A DNA stretch of 64,000 nucleotides, from NCBI RefSeq assembly GCF_051175565.1, contig NZ_CP195105.1, forward strand, positions 1,426,001 through 1,490,000. The letters are read 5' to 3'. A program made the translations under genes and the position numbers. The stretch comes from Daejeonia sp002484105 (GTDB taxonomy: Bacteria; Bacteroidota; Bacteroidia; Flavobacteriales; Weeksellaceae). The notes beneath the pieces are model-generated. The model was not told the DNA's origin, made no database searches, and saw nothing but the letters and a program-made list of their open reading frames with translations. Positions 16,815 through 25,379 of this stretch are shown piece after piece (positions within the stretch are counted from its first letter, which is position 1; each line of letters opens with the position of its first letter).

Positions 16815-18016
16815 ATAAAAAGAAAATCTTCATCACGACGCACACTTTACGTTTGGGAGGGGTGGAGAGAAGTCTGATAGGATTGTTGTCGGCTATGGAT
16901 TACAAGAAATACGAAGTAGATTTGTTTTTGTTTGTACAGGATGGTGAGATGATGCCATATATTCCGGAAGAAGTGAATGTATTACCACAAAACAACAAAT
17001 ATGCAGGGTTGATTTCTTCCGTAAAAACCAATTTGAAATGGATGAATTTCAATATCCTCAAAGCCAAACAAAAAGCAAAAACCCAAGCCCGGAATTTCAT
17101 AAAAGAAAATAACATACAAGCTCAAAACTTGGTGTACGACAATTATTTACAAAAATATAGTTTGAAATATCTGCCGCAGATTTCAAACGAAAACTATGAT
17201 GTAGCCATCAGCTTTTTGACGCCGCATTATGTAGTTGCGCAAAAAGTAAATGCAAAAAAGAAAATCGCATGGATACATACAGACTATTCGTTTTTTGAAT
17301 TCGACAGAGAATCAGAAATTCAAATGTGGGCGGCTTATGATAATATTGCTTCGATTTCAGAAGATTGTACAAAAGGTTTTGTGAAACAATTCCCTGAATT
17401 ATCTTCCAAAATGGTAGAAATAGAAAACATTCTGGATCCGGGCTTTGTCAGAGAAAAAGCAGATGAGTTTTCCGTAAACAACGAGATGCCCAAAATTCCC
17501 GGTGAATACAATTTATTGTCCGTTGGGAGGTTTACCCATGCAAAAAACTTTGACAATATTCCGGAGATAACCAAAATTTTAGTAGAAAAAGGGATTGCAC
17601 TCAAATGGTATTTGATAGGGTACGGAGGAGAAGAACAACTCATTCGTCAGAAGATTGAAGAATTTCAGATGAAAGCACAGGTCATCATTTTGGGTAAAAA
17701 AGACAATCCTTATCCTTATATGAAAGCTTGTGATTATTATATACAACCTTCCCGGTTCGAAGGGAAAGCGGTAACGGTGAGAGAGGCACAAATGCTTGCC
17801 AAACCTGTGGTGATTGCAAATTTTGCTACTGCCAAAAGTCAGTTGAATAATGGGTTTGATGGAATGATAGTCCCTATGGATAATGAAGGGATCGCACAAG
17901 GAATTGAACAATTGATCAAAAATAGACAAAAAACAACCGAACTCATTGAAAATTGCAAACAATCCGATTATGGAAATTTAAATGAAGTTCAGAAAATTGA
18001 TCAGTTGATAGATTGA
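16811..18016 (+). CDS. Glycosyltransferase, GT4-like
   Basis: A 401-residue GT-B enzyme with N-terminal TLRLGGVERSLIGLLSAMDY, a HTDYSFF segment in the middle, SVGRFTHAKNFDNIPEI in the donor domain and QPSRFEGKAVTVREAQMLAKP near the end. Overlaps the preceding gene by 4 bp (ATGA). It closes the first half of the operon; a 1.3-kb repeat region follows before the polymerase gene. Confidence 0.88.
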   Translation: MNKKKIFITTHTLRLGGVERSLIGLLSAMDYKKYEVDLFLFVQDGEMMPYIPEEVNVLPQNNKYAGLISSVKTNLKWMNFNILKAKQKAKTQARNFIKENNIQAQNLVYDNYLQKYSLKYLPQISNENYDVAISFLTPHYVVAQKVNAKKKIAWIHTDYSFFEFDRESEIQMWAAYDNIASISEDCTKGFVKQFPELSSKMVEIENILDPGFVREKADEFSVNNEMPKIPGEYNLLSVGRFTHAKNFDNIPEITKILVEKGIALKWYLIGYGGEEQLIRQKIEEFQMKAQVIILGKKDNPYPYMKACDYYIQPSRFEGKAVTVREAQMLAKPVVIANFATAKSQLNNGFDGMIVPMDNEGIAQGIEQLIKNRQKTTELIENCKQSDYGNLNEVQKIDQLID

Positions 18017-18467
18017 CCAACAGAATGAAAATTGAAGGGTATAGTCATTGCGAGAAGCGCAACCCCCGTCATTGCGAGGAGCGCAGCGACGAAGCAATCC
18101 CAAACCGGCCTCGGATTCTGAAGCGTTAAGAAAATTTTCACGGTTCGCGTGAAGAAACTTCTGTGTCCGAGCGCGGGCAAAAAGAGGGCAATAAACTTGT
18201 CAGATCAAACAATCCCGCGTAGTTCAGAAGTTTTAGCGGACAGGGGAAATTTTTAGCTTCAGAGTCCCAGCCTTGATCTTTTGGTTCTTTTGTTTCAAGA
18301 CAAAAGAACAAAATCATCAACCATCCCCACAGCCTTGTCAAGGTTCCCAACCTTGACAAGGCTCATACCCGCCACCCTCACCGCCCCCCCGCCATTGCGA
18401 GGCGCGCAACCCACCCGTCATTGCGAGGAATGCAGCGACGAAGCAATCTCATCAACCAACCCCACCC
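18017..18467. other. Gene-free repeat region after the glycosyltransferases
   Basis: Contains GTCATTGCGAG repeats (18044-18100 and 18392-18449), a roughly 200-bp unique-looking stretch that ends in a perfect hairpin GTTCTTTTGT-TTCAAG-ACAAAAGAAC (18284-18309), and a CCTTGTCAAGG palindrome (18331-18362). The right half of the hairpin recurs at the window start (about 4-18), so the stretch is probably another dispersed element. No gene is seen. Confidence 0.7.
18331..18362. repeat. Dispersed RAYT-type palindrome
   Basis: AGCCTTGTCAAGGTT-CCC-AACCTTGACAAGGCT, the variant with AGCC ends and CCC loop. Other copies of this variant: 19044-19075, 22434-22465, 22620-22651. Confidence 0.88.
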
Positions 18468-18788
18468 TTAAAACGGAAAATGCAAATGAGCAAAACGATC
18501 GACAACTTCATCATACAAATCTTTCCATTCCGGATTGAGGGAGTGGATGGCATCTAACTTCTTTTGTCGGGAACCAGCTTTCAGTTGTTTCTCTCTTCCG
18601 ATGGCATCACCGATTTCCTGAAAGACTTCATAATAGACCAATTTAGTCAAGTTATATTTGGCAGAAAAGCTTTTGGGGAAAGCTTTGCTTCGGTGTTGGT
18701 TCATTCGTTGCACGATCTGTGAAGTCACCCCCACATAAAGTGTTGTGTGATTTTTATTGGTGAGGATGTAGACAAAACCGGGTTTCAT
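18468..18788 (-). CDS. Small GIY-YIG domain protein
   Basis: A 106-residue single-domain GIY-YIG nuclease-fold protein. The YIL...LYVGVT signature is at the start (FVYILTNKNHTTLYVGVTS), then R in QRMNQHR and E in AIGREKQLK, as in the UPF0213/UvrC-N-like family. I chose the start at 18788 (MKPGFVYIL), since the upstream frame translates repeats. It sits alone inside dispersed repeats and on the opposite strand to the operon. Family members are common in Bacteroidetes; the cellular role is unknown. Confidence 0.85.
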   Translation of the reverse strand: MKPGFVYILTNKNHTTLYVGVTSQIVQRMNQHRSKAFPKSFSAKYNLTKLVYYEVFQEIGDAIGREKQLKAGSRQKKLDAIHSLNPEWKDLYDEVVDRFAHLHFPF

Positions 18789-18808
18789 ACTGCTAATATA
18801 CGGAAAAT

Positions 18809-19202
18809 GAGATGGCTTCGTCGTCGTTCCTCCTCCTCGCAATGACAAAACTACGTCATTGCGAGGCGCGCAACGCAGCGCCCCCTCTGTCATTGCGAGG
18901 AATGCAGCGCAGCGGAATGACGAAGCAATCCGTTGACCACAGCACAACCCCGTCATTGCGAGGAGCGTAACGCAGTGAAGCGACGAAGCAATCCGTTGAA
19001 CACCCTCCAGCGCCGGAGCAAGAAATTTTCATTTCATCACCTCAGCCTTGTCAAGGTTCCCAACCTTGACAAGGCTCATACCCGCCACCCTCAATCCCCG
19101 CCATTGCGAGGCGCGCAACCCACCCGTCATTGCGAGGCGCGCAGCGCAGTGTCCCCTCTGTCATTGCGAGGAATGCAGCGCAGCGGAATGACGAAGCAAT
19201 CT
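18809..19202. repeat. Cluster of GTCATTGCGAG repeats with one CCTTGTCAAGG palindrome
   Basis: At least five full or partial GTCATTGCGAG...GACGAAGCAATC repeats in both orientations, some abutting, plus a palindrome of the RAYT type at 19044-19075 and a partial copy of the GAAATTTTC element near 19020-19030. Sequence between is short and non-coding. Confidence 0.85.
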
Positions 19203-19204
19203 CA

Positions 19205-19266
19205 TCAACCAAAAACCAAAAACCAAAAACCAAAAACCAAAAACCAAACCCCAAACCCCAAAAACC
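19205..19266. repeat. AACCAAA short tandem repeat
   Basis: About six copies of a 7-bp unit AACCAAA, degrading to AACCCCAAACCCC. Low-complexity DNA just upstream of the polymerase promoter. Confidence 0.85.
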
Positions 19267-19279
19267 ATTATAATTTCAA

Positions 19280-19287
19280 TACATTTG
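19280..19287 (+). promoter_or_regulatory. -7 promoter element of the polymerase operon
   Basis: TACATTTG matches TAnnTTTG, 22 bases before the GTG start at 19310. It suggests the second half of the cluster has its own promoter downstream of the repeat block. No convincing -33 box. Confidence 0.55.
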
Positions 19288-19309
19288 TGATCTGTAAAAT
19301 TCATCATTT

Positions 19310-20401
19310 GTGTTTGACTGGGTTCCTCTCGAATATTATAGCGCCATACAGTTCTGGGTGCTGCTGGCAACCGCGCTGGTCATCTTGTTTCATTCCTTTC
19401 AGTATGATGTCCGCGATCCGCAGAGTATCGGATTCTTCAACCGGTTCGGTTGGTTTTTCGTGGCCGTCTTTACCCTGTATATCGGGCAGCGGCAGGTCAG
19501 CGGTCGCTATTTTGGAGATACTTCCACTTATGCACAGGCATACAGCCTGCTGCAGCAAGGCCAGGAACTGATCATCAAAAAAGACTATCTCTTTAATTAT
19601 CTGATGGTCTTCTGCAGTAAGTTCATGTCAGTACACGGCTTTTTCCAGCTGGTGGACATTCTCTATATCCTCCCGGTACTGCTGTTCTCCCGGAAATATT
19701 TCGGCAATTACTGGTTCTTTGCTTTCTTCATGTTCGTGGGCTCGTTTTCGTTCTGGTCGTATGGCGTCAATGGGCTGCGGAACGGACTGGGTACTTCGCT
19801 GTTCATTCTCGGACTGTATTTTTACAGCCGTAAAATATGGATGTATCTGTGTTTTGTGATGGCGTATTTCATGCATGCTTCACTGATCATTCCTGTTGCA
19901 GCATTTATCGTATCGGGGGTGTGGAAAAATCCTAAAATATATCTGTACATCTGGCTGGCAGCCATTCCTTTGTCTTTGGCAGGAGGAAGTGCGTGGTCCA
20001 CTTTTTTTGCCAGTCTCGGCTTTGCCGAAGACCGTACCCAGGGATACCTGACGGGTGGGGAAGAGTTTGCAGACCAGTTTTCCCAAACGGGGTTCCGGTG
20101 GGATTTTCTCCTCTATTCTGCATCAGCAGTATTCGCCGGTTGGTATTTTATTTTCAGAAAGAAGGTGGAAGATCTTTTTTATATCCATGTCTTCGGGATC
20201 TACTGCATTGCCAATGCCTTCTGGATCCTGGTGATTACAGCCGCATTTTCCAACCGCTTTGCCTATCTCTCCTGGTTCCTGATGCCGGCAGTCATTGCCT
20301 ATCCCATGTTTCGCTATAAAATCTGGAATGAGCAGTACCGCGCATTCGGAATCATTCTTTTTGCCTATTATTTGTTTACCTTTGTCATGAATATGAAATG
20401 A
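19310..20401 (+). CDS. EpsG/Wzy-like polysaccharide polymerase
   Basis: A 363-residue membrane protein with about ten hydrophobic segments and the EpsG-family pattern: VSGRYFGDTSTYAQAY, then SFWSYGVNGLRNGLGTSLF and FMHASLI. EpsG/Wzy proteins polymerise repeat units on the periplasmic side. The start is GTG at 19310, the first start after a -7 promoter element. GC-rich compared with the flippase and early glycosyltransferases, closer to wza/wzc. Overlaps the next gene by 4 bp. Confidence 0.86.
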   Translation: MFDWVPLEYYSAIQFWVLLATALVILFHSFQYDVRDPQSIGFFNRFGWFFVAVFTLYIGQRQVSGRYFGDTSTYAQAYSLLQQGQELIIKKDYLFNYLMVFCSKFMSVHGFFQLVDILYILPVLLFSRKYFGNYWFFAFFMFVGSFSFWSYGVNGLRNGLGTSLFILGLYFYSRKIWMYLCFVMAYFMHASLIIPVAAFIVSGVWKNPKIYLYIWLAAIPLSLAGGSAWSTFFASLGFAEDRTQGYLTGGEEFADQFSQTGFRWDFLLYSASAVFAGWYFIFRKKVEDLFYIHVFGIYCIANAFWILVITAAFSNRFAYLSWFLMPAVIAYPMFRYKIWNEQYRAFGIILFAYYLFTFVMNMK

Positions 20402-21282
20402 TGAGCAAGACCTTAACTGTTTTTACCCCTACATACAACAGAGCACATCTGCTCCCCGAATTGTTTAAAAGCCTTTGCCGGCAAACGTCGAAAGATTTTA
20501 TCTGGATGATTATTGACGACGGCTCTGCAGATGAAACCAAAAACATCGTCAAAGAATGGCAGCAACAGTCCGACTTTGAAATCCAATATCATTATAAAGA
20601 AAATGGCGGAATGCACACTGCGCATAATCTGGCCTATTCTTTAATCGAAACAGAATTAAACGTCTGCATCGACTCCGACGACCAGATGCCCGGTGATGCA
20701 GTGGAGAAAATCATAGAATTTTGGAAAGTAAATGGAACGGAAAGCTATGCCGGAATCATCGGTTTGGATGCCGACTTACAAAACAAAGTGATCGGTACAA
20801 AAATACCGGTAGGGCTTAACTGTGGCAATCTGAAAACCCTATATCAGGAATACGGCGTAACAGGGGATAAAAAAATTGTGCTGCGAACCGATATCGTAAA
20901 GCAGTTCCCTTTATACCCCGAATTTAAAAATGAAAAACTGGTGCCTTTAGGAACGCTATACTTAATGATTGGTGAGCAGTATGATTTCCTGTTCACCAAT
21001 CAGGTGCTGTGTTGGGTGGATTATCAGGAAGGCGGTTCGTCCAATACCATAAAAAAACAGTATTTCCAGTCTCCAAGAGGATTTGCCTATGCCAAAGCAT
21101 TAAAAAAGAAATACAGACAAAGTTGCAAAGAAGATATCAAAGATTCTGTTCATATCGGCATTTCTGCCTGCATCACTCAGGATTTTTCACTTCTTAAACA
21201 AGGACCCAAAATCTTCCTCAATTATTTGTTTTTACCGCTTTCTTTTGCGATGACCCAATACCTGAAAAGAAAAATCAAATGA
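20398..21282 (+). CDS. Glycosyltransferase family 2
   Basis: A 294-residue GT-A enzyme: TLTVFTPTYNRAHLLPELFK, IIDDGSADETK and NVCIDSDDQM (DxD). This pattern is typical of GT2 members in capsule clusters. ATGATG at 20398 offers two starts; the first makes the 4-bp overlap with the polymerase stop. Ends in an ATGA overlap with the next gene. Confidence 0.88.
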   Translation: MMSKTLTVFTPTYNRAHLLPELFKSLCRQTSKDFIWMIIDDGSADETKNIVKEWQQQSDFEIQYHYKENGGMHTAHNLAYSLIETELNVCIDSDDQMPGDAVEKIIEFWKVNGTESYAGIIGLDADLQNKVIGTKIPVGLNCGNLKTLYQEYGVTGDKKIVLRTDIVKQFPLYPEFKNEKLVPLGTLYLMIGEQYDFLFTNQVLCWVDYQEGGSSNTIKKQYFQSPRGFAYAKALKKKYRQSCKEDIKDSVHIGISACITQDFSLLKQGPKIFLNYLFLPLSFAMTQYLKRKIK

Positions 21283-22379
21283 AACTGGCCGTAATCATCA
21301 ATAGTCTGAATATTGGAGGTGCCGAAAAATTGGTTGCAGACGGTTTCCCGTTAATGGTCAGGAACGGTATCCAGTCGGAATTGGTCGTCTTGAAAAACAG
21401 CTCTTCTTTCCTTACCCAACAGCTTTTGCAAAAGAATATCCACCCTTTGTTTTTAACGGCAAAATCGGTGTACAACCCTTTTCTTATTTTTAAGCTGATG
21501 AAGGTTCTTAAGCGAAATGATGTGGTGCATTTTCACTTATTTCCCACTTTGTATTGGGTAGTGTTTGCTTCATTATTTCTTCGGAAAAAACCTTATTTAA
21601 TATATACCGAACACAATACTCATAACAAAAGACGGGATTCAAAAGTGTTTAAGCCATTAGACCGCTTTGTGTACAGCAGGATTGATAGAATTGTTACCAT
21701 TGCCGATGAAGTGGAGCAGAATCTTGTTACATATTTAGGGAATCCTATCCGTTCTAAAATAGAATCCGTTCCCAACGGTGTGGACTTGTCTTCTATTGAA
21801 CAGGCGAAACCGTACACGAAAAAGGATTTAGGGCTTACAGAAAACGACATTGCAATACTGCAGGTGTCGAGTTTCAGATGGCAAAAAGACCATCCTACGC
21901 TGCTGAAAGCAATGAAGTTGCTGCCCGATCGGTACAAACTGCTTTTGGCAGGTGATGGCATGCTGAAAACGGAAATCGAAAAATTAGCCCAACACTTGCA
22001 GGTGTATGATAGAGTTCAGTTTTTAGGAAACAGAAGCGATATTTCACGACTCTTAAAATCTGTCGATATCATTGTGCTTTCCTCCAACCACGAAGGTCTT
22101 TCTTTATCTTCCATTGAAGCAATGGCTTCCGGAAAACCGTTTATTGCTTCTGATGTTCCCGGACTTCATGAAATGGTCAATAATTACGGTCTGCTTTTCG
22201 AAAAAGGCAATGATAAAGAATTGGCAGAAATCATACTGAAACTGGAAACAGACACCGCCTTAAGAGAGGAGGTGATACAGTCCTGTCTGAATCGTGCCAA
22301 AGATTTCGATCTGTCAAAAATGGTCGAAAAATACAGCCGCATATACCAAAATATGTACAAACCAACCCTGCACCACTAA
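21279..22379 (+). CDS. Glycosyltransferase, GT4-like
   Basis: A 366-residue GT-B enzyme. N-terminal NSLNIGGAEKLVADGF loop, VSSFRWQKDHPTLLKAM, FLGNRSDISRLLKSVDI and LSSNHEGLSLSSIEAMASGKP (E-x7-E) are all in the expected order. Last gene of the polysaccharide cluster; immediately after the stop come dispersed repeats, with no clear intrinsic terminator. Confidence 0.9.
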   Translation: MKLAVIINSLNIGGAEKLVADGFPLMVRNGIQSELVVLKNSSSFLTQQLLQKNIHPLFLTAKSVYNPFLIFKLMKVLKRNDVVHFHLFPTLYWVVFASLFLRKKPYLIYTEHNTHNKRRDSKVFKPLDRFVYSRIDRIVTIADEVEQNLVTYLGNPIRSKIESVPNGVDLSSIEQAKPYTKKDLGLTENDIAILQVSSFRWQKDHPTLLKAMKLLPDRYKLLLAGDGMLKTEIEKLAQHLQVYDRVQFLGNRSDISRLLKSVDIIVLSSNHEGLSLSSIEAMASGKPFIASDVPGLHEMVNNYGLLFEKGNDKELAEIILKLETDTALREEVIQSCLNRAKDFDLSKMVEKYSRIYQNMYKPTLHH

Positions 22380-22433
22380 AAGAAAATTTCCACCCTTTAG
22401 GGTCGGGGCAAGAAATTTTCCTTTCATCACCTT

Positions 22434-22465
22434 AGCCTTGTCAAGGTTCCCAACCTTGACAAGGC
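22434..22465. repeat. Dispersed RAYT-type palindrome
   Basis: AGCCTTGTCAAGGTT-CCC-AACCTTGACAAGGCT; the same variant as at 18331-18362. Confidence 0.88.
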
Positions 22466-22619
22466 TCTACCCCCGTCATTGCGAGGAATGCAGCGCAGCG
22501 GAATGACGAAGCCATCCTATCCACAATTACCCATGCACTACCAACCGACAACCATCACCCAACACCAGAAAATTTCCACCCTTTAGGGCTGGGGCAAGAA
22601 ATTTTCCTTTCATCACCTT

Positions 22620-22651
22620 AGCCTTGTCAAGGTTCCCAACCTTGACAAGGC
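22620..22651. repeat. Dispersed RAYT-type palindrome
   Basis: Same palindrome variant, in the same relative position within the second composite block. Confidence 0.88.
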
Positions 22652-22760
22652 TCTACCCCTGTCATTGCGAGGAATGCAGCGCAGCGAAATGACGAAGCCA
22701 TCCCATCCACTATTACCCGTTAACTGACAACCAACAACCAACAACCATTAACCATAAAAA

Positions 22761-22949
22761 GAAAATTTCCACCCTTTAGGGTTGGGGAAAGAAATTTTCC
22801 ATTACCAAATATATTTTGTCATGATTTTTGTCTGCTGCGCCACAAAAATACGCGCCAAAATTTTTGCGTGTACCTTATTTTACAACGGGTTTCATCCGTG
22901 ACTATAAAAATCATGCTCCTTCAGAGCATTCCCGTGCAATGACTGCTAT
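22761..22949. repeat. Dispersed repeat R1, copy 2
   Basis: Nearly identical to 63-246 with scattered substitutions. The first of the two CTTCA-loop hairpins is changed to ACGGG-TTTCA-TCCGT, so the stem is partly kept by a G-T wobble, while the second (ATGCTC-CTTCA-GAGCAT) is unchanged. Confidence 0.82.
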
Positions 22950-23043
22950 CAACCTCAACCAACCCCTGTCATTGCGAGGAATGCAACGCAGCAACCCCTT
23001 AAATTTAAATTGATAGGTATTGGATGATGAGAACTTTAAAACG

Positions 23044-23079
23044 GCAGCATCTCATTAATTTACATTAGTGAAATGCTGC
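23044..23079. repeat. 36-bp hairpin
   Basis: GCAGCAT and ATGCTGC arms extended inward by TCATTAAT/ATTAGTGA with one mismatch and one wobble; loop TTAC. No T-run follows, so it is not a standard intrinsic terminator. It lies downstream of the minus-strand nuclease-like gene. Confidence 0.6.
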
Positions 23080-23167
23080 TTATATGACCCAAGAAGACGT
23101 ATTATATAGTTGCTGAGCTTGTCGGATAAACTCCGCATTTTGCGAATACCACATTAGCCGTAGTTTG

Positions 23168-24088
23168 TTATTCTCCAAATAGCTTAAGTGGCATTTTAGG
23201 AGTGAATTCAATTACTTTTGACCGAATCATGTTTTCAAGACATAGATTTACTTCACTTGCATAGCAAAAATCAATATCGGCTGATTGTAATTCTTCAAAA
23301 ATTTTTGACTTAAAACAACTCTTATTTCTAATGGTTTCTTTTATTTTGTCTTTTAAAAATCTATTCAAACCTATATTTAGTTTTGCATGATTATTTAGTA
23401 TTTTCTTGTCAATACTTTTGTATCCAACTTCAAAAACTATTTTTTCATCTATTTTGGTAAATAATTCGTTAGGAATTCTTAATACAGTAATTTCATTATA
23501 TTTATTAGCATCAGTATAGTAGTTTGAAAGACCAAACCAAAATTTGCTTAAAGATGAAATGGAAATGAAATGGAATTTTGGAGTAGTATCAACAGATTTT
23601 CTTTCAATAAAGGCTAACCAAACTGGCATAAGAATAGAATCCTGCAAATTTTTTAATGCTTTTAATTCTGAAATAAAGATGGAAAAAAGTTTTTCTTTTT
23701 TCGTATGAAAACTAATTTTATTTCTGCATTTTACATCGAATAAAATTGTACCCATATCTTTAATATTTACTAAATAATCAGCTCTTTTGGATTTCATTTT
23801 ATCCAATAATACTCCTGACCTCTCAATTCCAAAAGGACCTTGGCCAATATATAAATAGGGAATATCGTTCTTTTCAAGTAATTGCTTGAATTGTAATTCT
23901 CCTTTGATTCCATCTTGTTCAAACGGAGATAAAAAATCTATTATTTCGACAGCGACAAATTTATTCTCATATACGAAAGTGTTAAAATCATTGGTTGAAT
24001 TCGATTTAATGATTTGTTTTCTTTTTTTTGCATCGCCTTTACAAATCAGGATTGAATTTGTATTATGATCAAAATCAATATAACTCAT
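23168..24088 (-). CDS. Uncharacterised protein with PD-(D/E)XK nuclease-like motif
   Basis: A 306-residue protein I do not recognise as a named family. The centre has a possible nuclease core: GELQFKQLLEKN (Glu on a first helix), KSKRADYLVN (Asp) and TILFDVKCR (DVK, resembling the E/D-x-K half of PD-(D/E)XK). No membrane segment or signal. AT-rich, flanked by long intergenic gaps and no partner gene, which suggests acquired or stand-alone DNA. It could be a restriction- or repair-like enzyme, but nothing else supports that. Confidence 0.6.
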   Translation of the reverse strand: MSYIDFDHNTNSILICKGDAKKRKQIIKSNSTNDFNTFVYENKFVAVEIIDFLSPFEQDGIKGELQFKQLLEKNDIPYLYIGQGPFGIERSGVLLDKMKSKRADYLVNIKDMGTILFDVKCRNKISFHTKKEKLFSIFISELKALKNLQDSILMPVWLAFIERKSVDTTPKFHFISISSLSKFWFGLSNYYTDANKYNEITVLRIPNELFTKIDEKIVFEVGYKSIDKKILNNHAKLNIGLNRFLKDKIKETIRNKSCFKSKIFEELQSADIDFCYASEVNLCLENMIRSKVIEFTPKMPLKLFGE

Positions 24089-24351
24089 TTCTAAGGATTT
24101 GTTTTTAAAATTCTGACTAACGTTAAATATTCTACATTGATCATCAAATAGCTGTAAATTTTATTTTTTTACTATTTAATGATCAAAAATAGGAAAAATT
24201 TATCGTTAGCTCCGAAAAATGGGTTTGGTTTTTGTCTGGAATAGGGAGGAAGGTTCGACATCCTGAAATCCGGGAAGCTGTATTGTGAAAATTTTTCACC
24301 AATTTCAGCATAGAAAATTTGGTAGTAGCTATAGTTCTATGTTAGGCGTAG

Positions 24352-25339
24352 TTATTTTTTATCTTCGTAATAATCTAACCAATTTTTTATTCTTCCGACA
24401 AACATTTTAAGATAGTTTTCTGTTAAAAATATATTGGACCAATCAAATCTTTGAGCTTGAACGCCAAGATAAAATACAAAAATTGAAGCTCCTGCTTCAG
24501 GGATTAACGCTATTTCTTTTTCAGATAAATCTCTTTCACTTTTATAACCATTTAAAAAATTTTCAACTTTGATTTCGTATTCGCTTTTATCTGTTTCGAT
24601 AAAAAACAATTGTTTACAAAAGTAGGCGATGTCTAAGATTAAAAAGCCGTTTCCACAATTATCAAAATCAAAAATAGTGATTTCATTTCCTTTATTTACG
24701 CTCAAGTTGTCATACCAAATATCAAGATGTACAATTCCTTTTTGATTTTCAGAAAGATTACTTTTATCAAAGTGTTTTTCTATTTTAGAAGAAATTTGCT
24801 TTAAATAAACCATTTCATTTAGGTCATCAGCAAAATAATTGTTTAGTTTATTATATGCTTTATGTAAAAGAACATCAGAATTGTATTCTATTCTTTCGAT
24901 TTTTTGTGTAGAAGTGGTATTGTGGATTTTTGCCATAATTGAACCAATTGCATAGCACATTTCATTTGTCATAAAACGCATTTTTTTGCCTTTTGCAAAT
25001 GTGAAAAGCACAACATATCTTAAACCTTCTGGTGTATTTATTTCTTTCTTGAATGTAATTTTCATTTTTACCTACAATCGGAACTGAAACTGAAATATTA
25101 TGAGTTTTGAGTAAATTCAGAAGTTTTAATTCTTGCTCAATTTCAACTTTTGTTCTCCAATTGTGACAATAAACTCTTACAACATATTTTCTATCCTTAC
25201 TAGACATAAAATATGTGTGATTCACACCGGTTCTAAAAAGTTCACATTCAAAATTATCTTCTAGTTTATATTTTTCGTTAATAAATTCTCCTAATTCTTT
25301 TTGTGATAATATTGAAGCGATTATCGGAAAAGTTTTCAT
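24352..25339 (-). pseudogene. Aminoglycoside-phosphotransferase-family kinase, frameshifted
   Basis: Two overlapping minus-strand frames make one APH-family kinase of about 325 residues. The N-terminal frame (start 25339) has the nucleotide-binding region VNHTYFMSSKDRKYVVRVY; the C-terminal frame carries the catalytic HLDIWYDNLSV (HxDxxxxN) and metal-binding IFDFDNCG. They join cleanly (NENYIQE to EINTPEGLRY) if one A is removed from the GAAAGAAA run near 25041-25050. Substrate unknown; many such kinases are not resistance enzymes. A sequencing error in the A-run would also explain the break. Confidence 0.82.
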
Positions 25340-25379
25340 TTATATGTAGAGTTGAGTTTGGGTATTGAATCTATTGAAT

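Larger units (their letters stand above)
22380..23167. other. Gene-free repeat region downstream of the polysaccharide cluster
   Basis: Two consecutive composite blocks have the same order: GAAAATTTC hairpin (22382-22420; 22568-22605), RAYT-type palindrome (22434-22465; 22620-22651), GTCATTGCGAG repeat (22474-22517; 22660-22711) and an AACCA-rich stretch. A third block starts with repeat R1 copy 2 (22761-22949) and ends with a partial GTCATTGCGAG repeat. No gene is supported. Confidence 0.8.

Noticed and set aside
22294..22506. Small frame at the end of the polysaccharide cluster
   Set aside because: Overlaps the glycosyltransferase in another frame and translates repeats.
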